Shown: positions 19,635-29,997, numbered from the stretch's first letter. The stretch is 64,000 bases of DNA from Streptomyces omiyaensis (GCF_014650895.1 NZ_BMVV01000006.1:310001-374000); one strand, 5' to 3'. Numbers and translations are program-made. Notes: generated by a model not told the origin, from the sequence alone.

Positions 19635-20837
19635 GTGCAGCGCCTCTACGACTTCATCCGCAGCCACCCGACGGGCGTCGACGTCTTCTGGGCCCTCGCC
19701 CTCCTCGGGATGTCCGTGCTGTGGATCGGGTCGACGTCCCCCTCCCTCGCGCCCGTGGCCGGGTACGGGGTCGTCGCCGTGCTCTTCTCCGTGGTCGTCG
19801 CGCTGCGCCGGAAGGCGCCGGAGCGGATGCTCGTGCTCGCGGTCCTGCTCGGCGTCGTCCAGCTGCTCCTCGACATCGCGCCGTTCATGGCGGACTTCGC
19901 GATGCTCGTCGTGATCTTCACCGTCGCCGCCCACGACGGCCCCCGCTGGGCCTCCCGGCTCGCCCTCGTCGGCGGCCTCTGCGCGGCCCCCCTCTCCCAG
20001 GTGCGCTGGCCGCTGGAGGGCGACGTCTCGGTTCCCGGGCAGGTCTTCTTCACGGTGATCATGGCCGTGCCGTTCGCCCTCGCCTGGGTCCTCGGCGACT
20101 CGCTCCGCACCCGCCGCGCCTACTTCGCGCAGCTGGAGGAGAAGGCCGCCCGGCTGGAGAAGGAGCGGGAGGCCCAGGCCAAGGTCGCGGTGGCCGCCGA
20201 GCGGGCCCGGATCGCCCGCGAGCTCCACGACGTCGTCGCGCACAACGTCTCCGTCATGGTCGTGCAGGCCGACGGCGCCGCCTACGTCATGGACTCCTCC
20301 CCGGAGACCGCCAAGCAGGCCCTGGAGACCATCTCCGCCACCGGCCGGCAGGCGCTCGCGGAGATGCGCCGCCTCCTCGGCATCCTGCGCACCGGCGAGC
20401 ACCGGGAGGCGGGGGAGTACGTGCCGCAGCCCGACGTGGAGCAGATCGAGGAGCTCGTCGAGCAGGTCAGGAGCGCCGGGCTCACCGTCGACCTCGCCGT
20501 CGAGGGCACCCCCCGCGCGCTGCCCACCGGCGTCGGCCTGACCGCCTACCGGATCGTCCAGGAAGCCCTCACCAACACCCGCAAGCACGGCGGCCCCGAC
20601 GCGGGCGCCAGCGTCCGGCTCGTCTACTTCGACGACGGCCTCGGCCTGCTCGTCGAGGACGACGGCCGGGGCGCGCCCCAGGAGATGTACGAGGACGGCG
20701 GGGCCGACGGGCGCGGCCACGGCCTCATCGGCATGCGGGAACGGGTCGGCATGGTGGGCGGCACCCTCGACGCGGGACCGCGTCCGGGCGGCGGCTTCCG
20801 GATCAGCGCCCTGCTGCCGCTCAAACCCGCACACTGA
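19635..20837 (+). CDS. NarL-family sensor histidine kinase
   Basis: A 400-residue sensor with about five membrane segments in residues 15-155, a short linker helix, and a HisKA_3 dimerisation domain with the phospho-acceptor H198 in [19 protein letters not shown], then a HATPase_c domain with N-box [11 protein letters not shown] and the [14 protein letters not shown]-box. The signal is unknown. GTG 19635 is preceded by a TACTCT -10 at seven bases, suggesting a leaderless mRNA. The cognate response regulator follows 37 bases downstream. Confidence 0.93.
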   Translation: MQRLYDFIRSHPTGVDVFWALALLGMSVLWIGSTSPSLAPVAGYGVVAVLFSVVVALRRKAPERMLVLAVLLGVVQLLLDIAPFMADFAMLVVIFTVAAHDGPRWASRLALVGGLCAAPLSQVRWPLEGDVSVPGQVFFTVIMAVPFALAWVLGDSLRTRRAYFAQLEEKAARLEKEREAQAKVAVAAERARIARELHDVVAHNVSVMVVQADGAAYVMDSSPETAKQALETISATGRQALAEMRRLLGILRTGEHREAGEYVPQPDVEQIEELVEQVRSAGLTVDLAVEGTPRALPTGVGLTAYRIVQEALTNTRKHGGPDAGASVRLVYFDDGLGLLVEDDGRGAPQEMYEDGGADGRGHGLIGMRERVGMVGGTLDAGPRPGGGFRISALLPLKPAH

Positions 20838-20874
20838 GAGCCCGAGCCCCGTCCCCACCCACCGAAGGAACCGC

Positions 20875-21549
20875 ATGTCCATCCGCGTGATGCTCGTCGA
20901 CGACCAGGTGCTCCTGCGCACCGGTTTCCGCATGGTGCTGGCCGCCCAGCCGGACATGGAGGTCGTGGCGGAGGCGGGCGACGGGGCGGAGGCCCTGGAG
21001 GTGCTGCGGTCCACGGCGGTCGACGTGGTCCTCATGGACGTCCGGATGCCGCGGCTCGACGGGGTGGAGGCGACCCGCCGGATCTGCGCCGCCCCCGACG
21101 CCCCCAAGGTGCTCATCCTGACCACCTTCGATCTCGACGAGTACGCCTTCTCCGGCCTGAAGGCCGGTGCGAGCGGCTTCATGCTGAAGGACGTGCCCCC
21201 GGCCGAGCTGCTCGGCGCGATCCGCTCGGTGCACAGCGGCGACGCGGTGGTCGCCCCCTCGACCACCCGCCGGCTCCTCGACCGCTTCTCCCCGATGCTC
21301 CCCTCCTCCGGCCGCGACCCCGAGCACCACGAGCTGGAGCGGCTGACCGAGCGCGAGCGCGAGGTCATGCTCCTCGTCGCCCAGGGCCTCTCCAACGGCG
21401 AGATCGCCGCCCGGCTCGTCCTCTCGGAGGCGACGGTCAAGACCCACGTGGGCCGCATCCTCACCAAGCTGGGCCTGCGCGACCGCGTCCAGGTCGTCGT
21501 CCTCGCGTACGAGACGGGACTGGTCCGCGCGGGCGGCGCCAAGGGCTGA
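20875..21549 (+). CDS. LuxR/NarL-family response regulator
   Basis: A 224-residue regulator with an N-terminal receiver domain (acid pocket DD at 9-10, phosphorylation site D55 in VVLMDVRMP, switch lysine in GFMLKDVPP) and a C-terminal LuxR helix-turn-helix (about 155-215: [22 protein letters not shown]). AAGGAACCGC provides a ribosome binding site. It forms a two-component pair with the upstream kinase. Confidence 0.94.
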   Translation: MSIRVMLVDDQVLLRTGFRMVLAAQPDMEVVAEAGDGAEALEVLRSTAVDVVLMDVRMPRLDGVEATRRICAAPDAPKVLILTTFDLDEYAFSGLKAGASGFMLKDVPPAELLGAIRSVHSGDAVVAPSTTRRLLDRFSPMLPSSGRDPEHHELERLTEREREVMLLVAQGLSNGEIAARLVLSEATVKTHVGRILTKLGLRDRVQVVVLAYETGLVRAGGAKG

Positions 21550-21566
21550 GGACCGGCCCGCGCGGC

Positions 21567-22658
21567 TCAGCGCAGCACCGACTCCAGGAAGTCGCTGCCG
21601 AGCCGGGAGACGACGGAGAAGTCGAGCTGGTGCAGGACGTACCGGCCCCGGCGGCGGGTGCTCAGCAGGCCCGCCTTCCGCAGGACGGCCAGGTGGCGCG
21701 AGACCTCCGGGGCGGTGATGCCGTGCGTGTCGGCCAGCTCGCTCGTCGAGTACGGGCCCCGCGCCAGGCTCCGGCACAGCCGCATCCGCACCGGGTGGGC
21801 GAGCGCGTCGAGGCGCAGCCCCACGGTCTCCACCGATTCCAGGCCGCCGACCTCGCGGCTCGCCGCCGGATACATGATCACCGGCTGCCAGCCGGGCGAG
21901 TACAGGGCCATCAGGTGCGGTCTGCCGAAGGCGCTCGGCACCAGCGTCAGCGCCCCGTCCCGGGCGTCCGCCCGGGCCTCCATCAGCTTGTCGACCACGA
22001 TCCGGGCGCTGTGGCCGTCCTCCTCCAGACTCAGCGCCGCAGAGGCGTCCGCCAGGGCGTCGGCCAGCCCCTTGTGGCGCATCAGCTCCGTCTTGTGGCG
22101 GGCGTCGGCGGCGAGCTGGACCCGGATCCGGCGCCAGGCGTCGGCGAAGAACGCCTCGTCGCAGTCCTCCAGGAGGCGCCGGATCCACGCGCGCGTGGCG
22201 GTGGGCGAGGCGAGCATCCGCTCGGCGAAGGCGGCCTGGCGCGGGCCGCGCGCGGCGGCCAGGTCGAGGGCCCGCCGCGCCGACCGCTCGTCGACCAGCG
22301 GGGACGGGATGTCGCCCCGGGCGTAGCGGGGGCTGCACGAGATCTCCAGGGCGGCGCCGACGAACCGCTCGTCGTCGATCCGGTCGAGGTCGTCGAGCTC
22401 CTCGGCCAGGGTCTCCCGGGGCCGCGCGGGCAGCAGGAAGTCCGCACGGGTCGACCGCCACATGAAGTCGGCCTCCAGGAGCCGGTCGGCGAGGCCGGGC
22501 TCCAGGGCGGTCGCGGTCGCCGTCGCCCACGCGTGGTGGGCGGGATGGTGCCCCGGTTCCGCCAGGACGTGGACGGCGTTGCCGAGTTCGGCCAGCGGCG
22601 AGGGGCAGAACACGATCCGCTCGGGCGGCACTCCGGTGATGTCGATGGTCACGCTCAC
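21567..22658 (-). CDS. ArsR-type winged-helix transcriptional regulator (DUF5937 family)
   Basis: A 363-residue protein with a large N-terminal domain of DUF5937 type (SPLAELGNAVHVLAEPGHHP...) and a C-terminal ArsR-like winged helix (LRLDALAHPVRMRLCRSLARGPYSTSELADTHGITAPEVSRHLAVLRKAGLL, in about residues 275-340). The metal-binding ELCVCD motif of classical ArsR is absent, so metal sensing is not indicated. GTG 22658 with GGGGG upstream is chosen over 22760, whose extra residues come from the intergenic dyad. It converges on the response regulator with 17 bases between. Confidence 0.85.
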   Translation of the reverse strand: MSVTIDITGVPPERIVFCPSPLAELGNAVHVLAEPGHHPAHHAWATATATALEPGLADRLLEADFMWRSTRADFLLPARPRETLAEELDDLDRIDDERFVGAALEISCSPRYARGDIPSPLVDERSARRALDLAAARGPRQAAFAERMLASPTATRAWIRRLLEDCDEAFFADAWRRIRVQLAADARHKTELMRHKGLADALADASAALSLEEDGHSARIVVDKLMEARADARDGALTLVPSAFGRPHLMALYSPGWQPVIMYPAASREVGGLESVETVGLRLDALAHPVRMRLCRSLARGPYSTSELADTHGITAPEVSRHLAVLRKAGLLSTRRRGRYVLHQLDFSVVSRLGSDFLESVLR

Positions 22659-22700
22659 GCCCCCATGGTGCGGGACGCGGGGGGAGGCCCGTCGCTCCGA

Positions 22701-22717
22701 TTGACGAGGGCCGTCAA
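22701..22717. promoter_or_regulatory. Dyad operator candidate between the ArsR-like gene and the small ORF
   Basis: TTGACG-AGGGC-CGTCAA, a perfect 6+6 inverted repeat, lies 43 bases before the regulator's start and 42 before the divergent small gene. Position fits autoregulation by the ArsR-like protein; this is inference. Confidence 0.45.
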
Positions 22718-22758
22718 ACGACGGGCGGGGGACGCGGATCCGGTACCAGGCTGAGCCC

Positions 22759-22998
22759 ATGGACGCGCTGCAGCAGCACCTCTTCGACAGCTACCGGGCC
22801 GCGCAGCGGGGCGAGCCCGCGCCGCCCGCCCCCGGCACCCACGACGTCGCCGTGGTCCGGGGGCTCCGCGACCGGCGCCGCTTCGAGCGGGTGGTGGCCG
22901 GCCGGCCCGCGACCGGCCGGCTCCGCGAGTCCCTGGCCCGGGCCGTGGCGCGCCTCAGCGGGCGACGAGCGCCAGGAAGTCCCGTACGGCCTTCCTGA
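22759..22998 (+). CDS. Small hypothetical protein
   Basis: A 79-residue basic protein (MDALQQHLFDSYRAAQRGE...; many Arg in the C-terminal half, VVRGLRDRRRFERVVAGR) with an N-terminal amphipathic helix. I do not recognise a family function. Its last 44 bases overlap, in antisense, the 3' end of the aldolase-like gene. Codon bias is typical for the region, which supports it as a gene, but no clear ribosome binding site is seen. Confidence 0.6.
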   Translation: MDALQQHLFDSYRAAQRGEPAPPAPGTHDVAVVRGLRDRRRFERVVAGRPATGRLRESLARAVARLSGRRAPGSPVRPS

Positions 22999-24313
22999 CG
23001 TCCTCCGCCGTCCACTCCGTGCCCGCCGCCGCCACCGTCACCTCGGTGAAGGCCGTCCCCGGCGGGCCGCCCGCGCCCGGGGCGGACCAGCGGCGGAAGA
23101 GACAGGTCCCGGTCCGCTCGGTCAGGGCGAGCGCCGCCGCCGTGAGGACGTCCGGCTCGTACGGCAGCCACACCTGGAACTGGTGGGTGTGCGGCGCCTC
23201 CGGGTGGATCCGGAACCAGCCGGGGCCGCCCTCCTCCGCGAGCGCCTCGCGCAGCGCCCCGGCCACCACGCGCGCGTGGGCCACGTACGACGGCAGCCGG
23301 GGCAGCTCGGTGTCCAGGCCGCGCAGCGCCGCGAGCGCCACCGGGTACTGCTGGAAGACCCGGCCCCCGTACCGGTGGAGCCAGACGCGCGCCTCCGCCA
23401 CCAGCTCCTCGGGCCCCGCGAGCGCGGCCCCCGACATCCCGTCGAGGGACTTGTAGAAGGAGACGTACACGCTGTCCGCGAGGCCGGCGATCTCCGCGAG
23501 CGGGCGGCCGAAGTGCGTCGGGCACTCCCACAGCCGGGCGCCGTCGAAGTGGACCACCGCGTCCCGCTCCCGGGCCGCGTCGACCGTCGCGGTCAGCTCC
23601 TCCCAGGTCGGCAGCACGAAGCCGGCGTCCCGCAGCGGCAGCTCCAGCATCAGCGTCCCGAAGGGCTCGGGGTGGTCCCGCACCTCGTCGGCCGTCGGCA
23701 GCCGGGGCGCGTCCGTCGGGTGGACCGTCCGCAGCCCCGACACCGCCTCCAGGGCGCCGCCCTCGTGGACCTCGGGGTGGGCCAGCGGGTGCAGGGCGAC
23801 GACGGGGCTGCCGGTGCGCCCGGCCCAGCAGCGCAGCGCCACCTGCTGGGCCATGGTGCCGGTGGGGAAGAAGACGGCCGCGGGCATGCCGAGCTCCGCC
23901 GCGATCCGCTCCTCCAAGACCTCGACGAGGCCGTCGCCGTACACGTCGAGGGCCGCGTCCGCGAGGTCCGCCGCGTCCGTCCAGTCGGCGAGCGCGCGCA
24001 GCCGGCCGCCGACCGTGCCGTCCACGGACGGGCGCCACAGCGAGCGGGCGGCCCCGCCCCACACCTGGCCCCGGTACCGCCGCGCCGCACCCTCGTCGGG
24101 CGCCTCCGCGGCCTCCCCGCCGCCCGTCGTGCCGGCCTCCCCGCCGCCCGTCGTCGCCGCGGCCCCGCCCGTCGTGCCGGTGTCCGTCGGGCCGGCGGCC
24201 CCCTCGGTCGCCGTCCCGCCGGCCGTCGTCCCCGCGGCCCCGCCGGCCGTCTCGCCGGCGGTTCCGCCGGTCACCTCACCGGATGTCCCCGGTGGCAGCT
24301 CGTCCGCATCCAT
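22955..24313 (-). CDS. PLP-dependent beta-eliminating lyase / threonine aldolase-like protein
   Basis: A 452-residue fold-type I PLP enzyme. The conserved glycine-loop region TGTMAQQVALRCW, the HFDGARLWE segment with the PLP-contacting Asp, and the Schiff-base lysine in SVYVSFYKSLDGMSG are visible, as in low-specificity threonine aldolases. The first 75 residues are a Gly/Thr/Ala-rich low-complexity repeat (GGTAGETAGG..., TTGGGEA twice) not part of the catalytic fold. A start after this region is possible but no good ribosome binding site was found. The exact substrate is uncertain. Confidence 0.8.
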   Translation of the reverse strand: MDADELPPGTSGEVTGGTAGETAGGAAGTTAGGTATEGAAGPTDTGTTGGAAATTGGGEAGTTGGGEAAEAPDEGAARRYRGQVWGGAARSLWRPSVDGTVGGRLRALADWTDAADLADAALDVYGDGLVEVLEERIAAELGMPAAVFFPTGTMAQQVALRCWAGRTGSPVVALHPLAHPEVHEGGALEAVSGLRTVHPTDAPRLPTADEVRDHPEPFGTLMLELPLRDAGFVLPTWEELTATVDAARERDAVVHFDGARLWECPTHFGRPLAEIAGLADSVYVSFYKSLDGMSGAALAGPEELVAEARVWLHRYGGRVFQQYPVALAALRGLDTELPRLPSYVAHARVVAGALREALAEEGGPGWFRIHPEAPHTHQFQVWLPYEPDVLTAAALALTERTGTCLFRRWSAPGAGGPPGTAFTEVTVAAAGTEWTAEDVRKAVRDFLALVAR

Positions 24314-24450
24314 GGACAGATCATCACACCGTCACCCGCACCGCCGCCCGCGGCCTGTGGACAGCCAGGGGGAGGGACGAAACGCTGGCGTAGCATGACC
24401 AGAAATCGTCCGGTACCCGCCGAGGACTGGAACGGAAGGCCGTACCCACC

Positions 24451-25410
24451 GTGAACGCACCAGCAGCGCCAGAGCCCCGGGCCGAGGACCGACCCGCCCG
24501 GCTCACCGTCGGAGTCGTCGGCGCCGGCCGCGTGGGCCCCGCCCTCGCCGCCTCCCTCCAGCTCGCCGGGCACCGCCCCGTCGCCGTCTCCGCGGTCTCC
24601 GACGCCTCCCGGCGCCGGGCCGCCGAGCTGCTGCCGGACGTGCCGGTCGTGGAGCCCGCGCGCGTGCTGGCCCTCGCCGACCTCGTCCTGCTCACCGTCC
24701 CGGACGACGCCCTGCCGGGCCTCGTCGAGGGCCTCGCCGGGACCGGCGCCGTCCGCCCCGGACAGCTGATCGTCCACACCTCGGGGCGGTACGGCGCCCG
24801 GGTCCTGGACCCGGCCCGCCGCGCGGGCGCGCTCCCGCTGGCCCTCCACCCGGCGATGACCTTCACCGGCACCGCCGTCGACGTGCAGCGGCTGGCCGGC
24901 TGCTCCTTCGGGGTGACCGCGCCGGAGGAGCTGCGGCTCGCCGCCGAGGCCCTGGTCATCGAGATGGGCGGGGAGCCCGAGTGGATCGCCGAGGAGGCCC
25001 GGCCGCTCTACCACGCGGCCCTCGCCCTCGGCGCGAACCACCTGGTCACCCTGGTGGCCCAGTCGATGGAGCTGCTCCGCACGGCCGGCGTCGCCGCCCC
25101 CGACCGGATGCTCGGCCCCCTCCTGGGCGCCGCCCTCGACAACGCGCTGCGGTCCGGTGACGCGGCCCTGACCGGCCCCGTCGCCCGCGGCGACGCCGGC
25201 ACGGTCGCCGCCCACGTGGCCGAGCTGCGCAAGCACGCGCCCGGCACCGTCGCCGGCTACCTGGCGATGGCCCGCACCACCGCCGACCGGGCGCTCGCCC
25301 ACGGCCTGCTCAAGCCGGAGCTGGCCCAGGACCTGCTGGGCGTCCTCGCCGCCGACCCCGCCGCCGACACGACCGGCCCCGCCGACGGGCCGCGAGGAGA
25401 CGACCGATGA
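24451..25410 (+). CDS. Rossmann-like / DUF2520 oxidoreductase family protein
   Basis: A 319-residue protein with an N-terminal NAD(P)-binding motif [16 protein letters not shown] and a C-terminal helical DUF2520 domain, resembling ketopantoate reductase or 6-phosphogluconate dehydrogenase in layout. Motif HPAMTFTG is typical of the family. It is the first gene of an operon with panC, with which it shares an ATGA overlap, so a role linked to pantoate supply is plausible but unproved. GTG 24451 follows GGAAGG; a TAGCAT -10 candidate lies near 24391. Confidence 0.85.
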   Translation: MNAPAAPEPRAEDRPARLTVGVVGAGRVGPALAASLQLAGHRPVAVSAVSDASRRRAAELLPDVPVVEPARVLALADLVLLTVPDDALPGLVEGLAGTGAVRPGQLIVHTSGRYGARVLDPARRAGALPLALHPAMTFTGTAVDVQRLAGCSFGVTAPEELRLAAEALVIEMGGEPEWIAEEARPLYHAALALGANHLVTLVAQSMELLRTAGVAAPDRMLGPLLGAALDNALRSGDAALTGPVARGDAGTVAAHVAELRKHAPGTVAGYLAMARTTADRALAHGLLKPELAQDLLGVLAADPAADTTGPADGPRGDDR

Positions 25411-26477
25411 GCCCGTCCGCCCCGACGAACCCCGGCCGCCGCGCGCCGGCGGAGCTCGTCTCCACGCGCGCGGAGCTGGAGCGGGCGCGGTCCCGCTTCG
25501 GCGGCGAGCCGGGCACCAACGCCGTCGTGATGACCATGGGCGCCCTCCACGAGGGCCACGCCACCCTGATCAGGGCCGCCCGCGCGCGGGCCGGCGCGCA
25601 CGGCTCCGTCGTCGTCACCGTCTTCGTCAACCCGCTCCAGTTCGGCGCCGGCGAGGACCTGGACCGTTACCCGCGCACCCTCGACGCCGACGTGGAGCTG
25701 GCCTCCGCCGCCGGCGCCGACGCCGTCTTCGCCCCCTCCGTCGACGAGGTCTACCCCGGCGGGCAGCCCCAGGTCCGGATCACCGCCGGCCCCATGGGCG
25801 ACCGGCTGGAGGGCGCCTCCCGGCCCGGGCACTTCGACGGCGTCCTCACCGTCGTCGCCAAGCTGCTCCACCTGACCCGCCCCGACCTGGCCTTCTTCGG
25901 GCAGAAGGACGCCCAGCAGCTGGCCGTCATCCGCCGCATGGCACAGGACCTGAACTTCCCGGTCGAGATCGTCGGCGTCCCGACCGTCCGCGAGACCGAC
26001 GGCCTCGCCCTGTCGAGCCGCAACCGCTACCTCTCGGCGCCGGAGCGGCACACCGCCCTCGCCCTGTCGAGGGCCCTGTTCGCGGCCCGCGAGCGGCTCG
26101 CCGCGCAGGAGGCGCTGCACGCGCGCGCCCGCGCGCTGCCCGCCGCCCAGGGGCGGGCCGGGAGCCGCGCCGAGGAGCTCTCCCGGCTCGGCGAGGCCCG
26201 GGCCGCCGCCGACGCCCACGCGGTCGCGCAGGCCGTCGAGGGCGGGGGCGCCGAGGCCGTCCGGGCTGCGGCGCGGGCGGTCCTGGACGAGGCGGCGAAG
26301 GCCGAGCCGCCGCTGGTCCTCGACTACCTGGCCCTGATCGACCCGGCCGACTTCACCGAGGTCGAGGACGCCCACCGGGGCGAGGCGATCCTCGCGCTCG
26401 CCGCGCGCGTGGGCACCACCCGCCTCATCGACAACATCCCGCTGACCTTCGGAGCCACCCAGGGAGCCGCCACGTGA
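25407..26477 (+). CDS. panC: Pantothenate synthetase PanC
   Basis: Joins pantoate and beta-alanine with ATP to give pantothenate. Motifs [10 protein letters not shown] (HIGH-like), the FVNPLQFG loop, [16 protein letters not shown] and SSRNRYL are present. At 356 residues it is longer than the usual 280-300: an Ala/Arg-rich insertion occupies about residues 235-285. ATG overlaps the preceding stop (ATGA), and the stop overlaps the nadB start, so the whole set is translationally coupled. Confidence 0.94.
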   Translation: MSPSAPTNPGRRAPAELVSTRAELERARSRFGGEPGTNAVVMTMGALHEGHATLIRAARARAGAHGSVVVTVFVNPLQFGAGEDLDRYPRTLDADVELASAAGADAVFAPSVDEVYPGGQPQVRITAGPMGDRLEGASRPGHFDGVLTVVAKLLHLTRPDLAFFGQKDAQQLAVIRRMAQDLNFPVEIVGVPTVRETDGLALSSRNRYLSAPERHTALALSRALFAARERLAAQEALHARARALPAAQGRAGSRAEELSRLGEARAAADAHAVAQAVEGGGAEAVRAAARAVLDEAAKAEPPLVLDYLALIDPADFTEVEDAHRGEAILALAARVGTTRLIDNIPLTFGATQGAAT

Positions 26478-28165
26478 CCGGAATACGGCTGCACGCCCCC
26501 GCGCCGGGCTGGGACATCGACGCCGACGTCGTCGTGGTCGGCTCCGGCGTCGCCGGACTGACGGCCGCCCTGCGCTGCACCGCCGCCGGGCTCCGTACGG
26601 TCGTCGTCACCAAGGCCAACCTGGACGACGGCTCCACCCGCTGGGCCCAGGGCGGCATCGCCGCCGCGCTCGGCGAGGGCGACACCCCCGGCCAGCACCT
26701 GGACGACACCCTCGTCGCCGGCGCCGGGCTGTGCGACGAGCCGTCCGTCCGCCTCCTCGTCACCGAGGGCCCGGACGCCGTCCGCCGGCTCATGGCCACC
26801 GGCGCCGACTTCGACCGCACCGACGACGGCGAGATCGCCCTCACCCGCGAGGGCGGCCACCACCGCCGCCGGATCGCCCACGCGGGCGGCGACGCCACCG
26901 GCGCGGAGATCTCCCGGGCCCTGGTCGAGGCCATCCGCGAGCGGGGCGTCCACACCATCGAGCACGCGCTCGTCCTCGACCTCCTGAAGGACGCCGAGGG
27001 CCGCACGGCCGGCGTCACCCTGCACGTCATGGGCGAGGGCCAGCACGACGGCGTCGGCGCCGTCCGCGCCCCCGCCGTGGTCCTCGCCACCGGCGGCATG
27101 GGGCAGGTCTACTCCGCTACCACCAACCCGTCCGTCTCCACCGGCGACGGCGTCGCCCTCGCGCTCCGCGCCGGCGCCGAGGTCTCCGACCTGGAGTTCG
27201 TGCAGTTCCACCCGACCGTGCTCTTCCTCGGCGCCGGCGCCGAGGGCCAGCAGCCGCTGGTCTCCGAGGCGGTACGCGGCGAGGGCGCCCACCTGGTCGA
27301 CGCGGACGGCGTCCGCTTCATGCTCGGGCAGCACGAGCTGGCCGAGCTGGCGCCCCGGGACATCGTCGCCAAGGCGATCACCCGCCGCATGCAGGAGCGG
27401 GGGGCCGAGCACATGTACCTCGACGCCCGGCACTTCGGCGCCGAGATGTGGGAGCAGCGCTTCCCGACGATCCTGGCCGCCTGCCGGGCGCACGGCATCG
27501 ACCCGGTCACCGACCCGATCCCGGTCGCCCCGGCCGCCCACTACGCCTCCGGCGGCGTCCGCACCGACCTGCACGGCCGCACCACGGTCCCCGGCCTGTA
27601 CGCCTGCGGCGAGGTCGCCTGCACGGGCGTGCACGGCGCCAACCGCCTCGCCTCGAACTCCCTCCTGGAGGGCCTGGTCTTCGCCGAGCGGATCGCCGCG
27701 GACATCGCCGAGCACGGCCCGCACCGCGAGGGCGTGCCGCGGACCGAGCCCGGCCAGACGGTGCTGACGCTGCTCGCGCCCGAGGTCCGCCGGGAGATCC
27801 AGCGGATCATGACCCGGGACGCGGGCGTGCTGCGCTCGGCCGCCTCCCTGACGGCCGCCGCCGACGCCCTGGAGGCCCTCCGGCAGGACGCCGAGGAGGA
27901 GCGCAAGGCCGCGGAGCCGGGCGTCGACTCCTGGGAGACCACCAACCTGCTGTGCGTGGCCAGGGTCCTGGCCGCGGCCGCCCTGGCGCGCGAGGAGACC
28001 CGCGGCTGCCACTGGCGCGAGGACCGTCCGGACCGGGACGACGAGCGGTGGCGCCGCCACCTGGTCGTCCGCCTCACGCCCGACCGCCGGCCGGTGGTGC
28101 GCACCACCGAGACCGCGGACTTTCCGCCCGTAACCCCCGAAGCCCCCAGGGAGCCGCAGCCGTGA
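26474..28165 (+). CDS. nadB: L-aspartate oxidase NadB
   Basis: FAD enzyme oxidising L-aspartate to iminoaspartate, the first step of de novo NAD synthesis. FAD-binding [16 protein letters not shown] lies near residue 20; [10 protein letters not shown], the [11 protein letters not shown] segment and the C-terminal [22 protein letters not shown] block are diagnostic. 563 residues. GTG start overlaps panC by four bases. nadA, the quinolinate synthase partner, is not in the window. Confidence 0.95.
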   Translation: MTGIRLHAPAPGWDIDADVVVVGSGVAGLTAALRCTAAGLRTVVVTKANLDDGSTRWAQGGIAAALGEGDTPGQHLDDTLVAGAGLCDEPSVRLLVTEGPDAVRRLMATGADFDRTDDGEIALTREGGHHRRRIAHAGGDATGAEISRALVEAIRERGVHTIEHALVLDLLKDAEGRTAGVTLHVMGEGQHDGVGAVRAPAVVLATGGMGQVYSATTNPSVSTGDGVALALRAGAEVSDLEFVQFHPTVLFLGAGAEGQQPLVSEAVRGEGAHLVDADGVRFMLGQHELAELAPRDIVAKAITRRMQERGAEHMYLDARHFGAEMWEQRFPTILAACRAHGIDPVTDPIPVAPAAHYASGGVRTDLHGRTTVPGLYACGEVACTGVHGANRLASNSLLEGLVFAERIAADIAEHGPHREGVPRTEPGQTVLTLLAPEVRREIQRIMTRDAGVLRSAASLTAAADALEALRQDAEEERKAAEPGVDSWETTNLLCVARVLAAAALAREETRGCHWREDRPDRDDERWRRHLVVRLTPDRRPVVRTTETADFPPVTPEAPREPQP

Positions 28166-29175
28166 GCACGCCCGAGGAAGCCCGTCCCGAGCCCGTGGAC
28201 GTCCCTCTCATCCAGATCAGCTCCTACGAGGAGTCCGGCGGCTGCGGCGACGGCTGCGGCTGCGGCGGCGAGGAGGAGTACGAGTGCGGGCTCGACCCCG
28301 CGCTCGCCCAGCTGCTCGCCGACGCCGGCCTCGACCCCGTCCAGGTCGAGGACATCGCCCACCTGGCGATCGCCGAGGACCTCGACGGCGGCGTGGACGT
28401 GACGACCGTGGCGACCGTCCCCGAGGACGCCGTCGCGACGGCCGACTTCGTGGCCCGCGAGGCCGGTGTGGTCGCCGGCCTGCGGGTGGCGGAGGCGGTC
28501 CTGTCGATCGTCTGCACCGAGGAGTTCGAGGTCGAGCGGCACCGCGAGGACGGCGAGCGCGTCGAGCCGGGCGACCTGCTCCTCAGCGTCACCGCCCGCA
28601 CCCGCGACCTGCTGACCGGCGAGCGCAGCGCGCTGAACATCCTGTGCCGCCTCTCCGGCATCGCCACCGCCACGCGCGCGTGGGCGGACGCCCTGGAGGG
28701 CACCGCGGCCAAGGTCCGCGACACCCGCAAGACGACGCCGGGCCTGCGCGCCCTGGAGAAGTACGCGGTCCGCTGCGGCGGCGGCGTCAACCACCGGATG
28801 TCGCTCTCGGACGCCGCGCTGGTGAAGGACAACCACGTGGTGGCGGCCGGCGGGGTCGCCGAGGCCTTCAAGGCCGTCCGCGAGGCCTTCCCCGAGGTGC
28901 CGATCGAGGTCGAGGTCGACACCATGCACCAGGTCCGCGAGGTGCTGGACGCGGGCGCCGACCTGATCCTGCTGGACAACTTCACCCCGGGCGAGACCGA
29001 GGAGGCCGTGGCCCTGGTCGCCGGCCGCGCGGTCCTGGAGTCCTCCGGCCGGCTGACGCTGGAGAACGCCGCCGCCTACGCGGCGACCGGGGTGGACTAC
29101 CTGGCGGTCGGCGGTCTCACGCACTCCTCCCCGATCCTGGACGTCGGCCTCGACCTGCGCGAGGTGCGCGGCTGA
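28162..29175 (+). CDS. nadC: Nicotinate-nucleotide pyrophosphorylase NadC
   Basis: Converts quinolinate and PRPP to nicotinate mononucleotide. Catalytic-domain motifs DTRKTTPGLRALEKYAVRCGG, VKDNHV and LLDNFTPG are intact; 337 residues. An N-terminal extension of about 45 residues precedes the usual start of the fold and carries a cysteine cluster (GGCGDGCGCGG then YEC, five Cys within 24 residues). GTG start overlaps nadB (GTGA), and its stop overlaps coaX. Confidence 0.93.
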   Translation: MSTPEEARPEPVDVPLIQISSYEESGGCGDGCGCGGEEEYECGLDPALAQLLADAGLDPVQVEDIAHLAIAEDLDGGVDVTTVATVPEDAVATADFVAREAGVVAGLRVAEAVLSIVCTEEFEVERHREDGERVEPGDLLLSVTARTRDLLTGERSALNILCRLSGIATATRAWADALEGTAAKVRDTRKTTPGLRALEKYAVRCGGGVNHRMSLSDAALVKDNHVVAAGGVAEAFKAVREAFPEVPIEVEVDTMHQVREVLDAGADLILLDNFTPGETEEAVALVAGRAVLESSGRLTLENAAAYAATGVDYLAVGGLTHSSPILDVGLDLREVRG

Positions 29176-29981
29176 TGCTGCTCACCATCGACGTCGGCAA
29201 CACGCACACGGTCCTCGGGCTCTTCGACGGCGAGGAGATCGTCGAGCACTGGCGGATCTCCACGGATCCCAGCAGGACCGCCGACGAGATGGCGGTCCTG
29301 CTCCAGGGCCTGATGGGCATGCACCCGCTGCTCGGCGCCGAGCTGAGCGACGGCATCGAGGGGATCGCGATCTGCGCCACGGTCCCCTCGGTCCTGCACG
29401 AGCTGCGCGAGGTGACCCGCCGCTACTACGGGGACGTGCCCGCCGTTCTCGTGGAGCCCGGGGTGAAGACGGGCGTGCCGATCCTCACCGACAACCCCAA
29501 GGAGGTCGGGGCGGACCGCATCATCAACGCGGTCGCGGCGGTCGAGCTCTACGGCGGTCCGGCGATCGTCGTCGACTTCGGCACGGCGACCACGTACGAC
29601 GCGGTCACCGCGCGCGGGGAGTACGCGGGCGGCGCGATCGCCCCCGGCATCGAGATCTCGGTCGAGGCGCTGGGCGTGAAGGGCGCGATGCTCCGCAAGA
29701 TCGAGCTGGTCCGGCCGCGCGGGGTGATCGGGAAGAACACGGTCGAGGCGATGCAGTCCGGCATCGTCTTCGGCTACGCGGGCCAGGTCGACGGCGTCGT
29801 CGCCCGCATGAAGCGCGAGCTGGTCGGTCCGAAGGGCGACCCCTCCGACGTCACGGTGATCGCCACCGGCGGTCTCGCGCCGATGGTCCTGCGGGACTCG
29901 GCGGAGATCGACCGCCACGAGCCGTGGCTGACCCTGATCGGCCTGCGCCTGGTCTACGAGCGGAACGTCTCCCGCATGTGA
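29175..29981 (+). CDS. coaX: Type III pantothenate kinase CoaX
   Basis: Phosphorylates pantothenate, the first CoA-specific step; type III enzymes need a monovalent cation and are not feedback-inhibited by CoA. Family motifs DVGNTHTVLG at the N-terminus, GADRIINAVAA and DFGTATTYDAV are present; 268 residues. ATG overlaps the nadC stop by one base (TGATG). Together with panC it places pantothenate synthesis and activation in one operon with two NAD genes. Confidence 0.95.
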   Translation: MLLTIDVGNTHTVLGLFDGEEIVEHWRISTDPSRTADEMAVLLQGLMGMHPLLGAELSDGIEGIAICATVPSVLHELREVTRRYYGDVPAVLVEPGVKTGVPILTDNPKEVGADRIINAVAAVELYGGPAIVVDFGTATTYDAVTARGEYAGGAIAPGIEISVEALGVKGAMLRKIELVRPRGVIGKNTVEAMQSGIVFGYAGQVDGVVARMKRELVGPKGDPSDVTVIATGGLAPMVLRDSAEIDRHEPWLTLIGLRLVYERNVSRM

Positions 29982-29997
29982 CGCCCCCGGGCGCCCC

